DNA from: Bacteroidales bacterium
GTDB taxonomy: Bacteria > Bacteroidota > Bacteroidia > Bacteroidales > GCA-2748055
NCBI GenBank assembly: GCA_021740585.1
Contig: JAIOZM010000005.1
Span: 1-64,000, forward strand
Direction of reading: 5' to 3'
DNA: 64,000 nt
Positions 62,483 to 64,000 of this stretch are shown here, one piece after another (the stretch's first letter is position 1; each line of letters starts with the position of its first letter). A model generated the notes under the pieces. That model did no database searches and was not told the DNA's origin. It saw only the letters and a program-made list of their open reading frames with translations. The position numbers and the translations under genes are program-made.

Positions 62483-64000
62483 CTATTGAGCTTTTATTAG
62501 TTTTACATATCCGACTTTAACACCATTTTGTCCCATAAATAATGAGTAAACCCCGGGATCAAGTTTCTCGTTGATATTCCAATCCAAATAGCCTTCTTCG
62601 GTTTGATTATTAACAATTTCCTTTTTTTCAATCAGCCGTCCCTGCATATCGTAAATTGAAAATTCAACAGGAGAAAGATCGCAAAGTGAATATTTAAGTT
62701 TGAAGTTGCCGTTAATTGGATTTGGGAGGATCATTATCGAATTGGTTTTGGTTGATTCGTTATCAAGGATAGAGGTCACATCAACTTTCTCAAATTCCAT
62801 CCAGTTAAAATTCCATCCCCCTGATAAAACATAAAATCTAAGTATTTGTGTTCCCTCGGCCAATACTATTATATTTGAAATAGTAGTCCACGATTGCAGC
62901 CCTCCTGTTGCATCAACTGTATTGGCTGAAAGTACAGCCTGGGTTGGTTTTCTTATCTCAAATTTCCCGCCTCCTGTGCTGCTGGCAACTCTGAAGCTAA
63001 GCCTGTAGCTCCCGGATTCCTTAACAGACACTGTGTATTCAAATCTGTCGCCAGCATCGAGAGAAGTTAAATTCAGGCCTCCCAACGAATCGCTCGTTAC
63101 CTGTGTCTCTATACCTGTCATTGCAGAGAATTCTTCTGCTTCAATTTTTCCGGGAATTTTAAAAACCTGATAATAGCTGAATAGATTTGTTTGCTCTGTG
63201 GTGAGGCCGTAACTATCATAGGCCAATATACTTACCGAATGTGTGCCGAATGAAAGCGAATCTAATGCCCATTCAAATGAACCACTTGTAATTTCTCCAA
63301 TAAAGTGGGCGTTGAGGTATAGCTCTACTTTTGAAATACCATCGGAATCGGTTGCAGTGCCTTTTACAATTACAGGTGAAGCGGAGCCTGCTGTTGAACC
63401 GTTTGTTGGGCTGGTAATTTTAATTACCGGTGGATTATTTGCACTTGTTTGCACATCAAAATCCACATCTGAACTATCGCCCATAACAGCATCGATTCCT
63501 GCTAATAATGCTGTAAGAGGGGAGTTCCAATTAATGCAAACCTCATTTGAGGCATAACTGCCTTCCACATCAACATAACATTTTGCAGGTGCATCAAAAG
63601 GGTAAAAGGAGTTATCCTGCTTCCCGCCATTTGGACCTCCTGCCACAAAACCCGGTACAGGCTGAATAATTCCGTCTGCGCCTGAGGCCCGATGATGAAA
63701 ATTCATTGGGGTTTTATATCCGTAGGAAGATACAAAAGAAAACCCGGTAGCATTTTTTCCAAGAATATAATCCGCACATTCGGCAGCTCCTTTAATGTAT
63801 TTTATATCCTTGGTAAGGAGATAAGCATAAAGCAATCCGACACCATTATTTGCAATCCCGCTGTTCGATCCCCAATTAAAGCTAAAATTAGGTATTCTGC
63901 ACGGACTTACGTTTATCTGGCTTAGCCAATTATCTGATGTAGTGATAATTGAGTTTTTAATAGTTGTTTTCAGAGATTCCGATAAGCCATTTTCCTGTGT
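62483..64000 (-). CDS. GH9 cellulase, C-terminal part, with CBM6-like and T9SS domains (partial)
   Basis: The frame stays open to the right edge of the window, so the N-terminus is missing. The visible start is the end of a GH9 (alpha/alpha)6 barrel with the family signatures NFHHRASGADG and YASNEVCINWNSPLTALL, where the Glu is the catalytic acid. An Ig-like domain (PPVIKITSPTNGS), a CBM6-like domain with IEAEEFSAMTG, and a T9SS domain (ILPNPINGNFKL to GYVKLIKAQ) follow. It probably hydrolyses cellulose or another beta-glucan at the cell surface. Confidence 0.92.
   Translation of the reverse strand, partial: TQENGLSESLKTTIKNSIITTSDNWLSQINVSPCRIPNFSFNWGSNSGIANNGVGLLYAYLLTKDIKYIKGAAECADYILGKNATGFSFVSSYGYKTPMNFHHRASGADGIIQPVPGFVAGGPNGGKQDNSFYPFDAPAKCYVDVEGSYASNEVCINWNSPLTALLAGIDAVMGDSSDVDFDVQTSANNPPVIKITSPTNGSTAGSASPVIVKGTATDSDGISKVELYLNAHFIGEITSGSFEWALDSLSFGTHSVSILAYDSYGLTTEQTNLFSYYQVFKIPGKIEAEEFSAMTGIETQVTSDSLGGLNLTSLDAGDRFEYTVSVKESGSYRLSFRVASSTGGGKFEIRKPTQAVLSANTVDATGGLQSWTTISNIIVLAEGTQILRFYVLSGGWNFNWMEFEKVDVTSILDNESTKTNSIMILPNPINGNFKLKYSLCDLSPVEFSIYDMQGRLIEKKEIVNNQTEEGYLDWNINEKLDPGVYSLFMGQNGVKVGYVKLIKAQ

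Overview
The window is a chromosomal segment from a low-GC member of the Bacteroidota. I infer this from six secreted proteins ending in type IX secretion (T9SS) sorting domains, a one-piece hybrid two-component regulator with an AraC output domain, LytTR regulation, the purH-mreBCD-PBP2-rodA cluster typical of the phylum, and TAnnTTTG-like promoter elements. A marine or sediment polysaccharide degrader, Marinilabiliales-like, is plausible but is only an inference. I saw no rRNA, tRNA, CRISPR array or insertion sequence.

Layout. From 1 to 4 kb there is the tail of a hybrid histidine kinase, a kinase-less HAMP/GAF sensor, a MalY/PatB-type PLP enzyme and a hotdog thioesterase. From 4.3 to 7.8 kb come rsmA, mgtE and a MacB-type ABC permease. 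From 8 to 15.1 kb is one tightly packed operon: purH, mreB, mreC, mreD, PBP2 (mrdA) and rodA, the elongasome core. From 15 to 24.3 kb are housekeeping and hypothetical genes: ACP phosphodiesterase, a cyclic 2,3-diphosphoglycerate synthetase-like GTPase, an EamA transporter, pgi, a DUF6340 protein, upp, a duplicated-domain exported protein and a tandem SiaB-like ATPase-fold protein. From 24.4 to 45.7 kb is an accessory, carbohydrate-oriented stretch: two DUF1080 proteins, T9SS cargo, ppk2, a DUF2817 peptidase, a FucP-type sugar transporter, a GH5 enzyme with CBM6-like modules, a 1500-residue CotH/lamin-tail/beta-helix protein, a sugar-phosphate-isomerase-like lipoprotein, a YiaK-type dehydrogenase and a YdeI-like protein.

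From 45.9 to 60.5 kb is the most interesting part. It holds an HTCS regulator, a HEPN/MNT gene pair, an S41-peptidase-like T9SS protein preceded by a near-perfect 21-bp direct repeat, and a giant T9SS beta-helix protein made of three ~450-residue repeats whose gene is split by one extra G. After an ATPase gene there is a graveyard containing a second copy of the 21-bp repeat promoter fused to the 3' end of a beta-helix gene, plus the first 30 or so codons of the YdeI-like gene from 45.7 kb. I read this as a regulated secreted-protein locus that has been repeatedly duplicated and partly deleted. The window ends with a predicted barrel protein, a small NTF2-like lipoprotein and the C-terminal part of a GH9 cellulase with a CBM6-like module and a T9SS domain.

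Several starts were moved downstream of the longest ORF, to the ATG that fits the family N-terminus or signal peptide.
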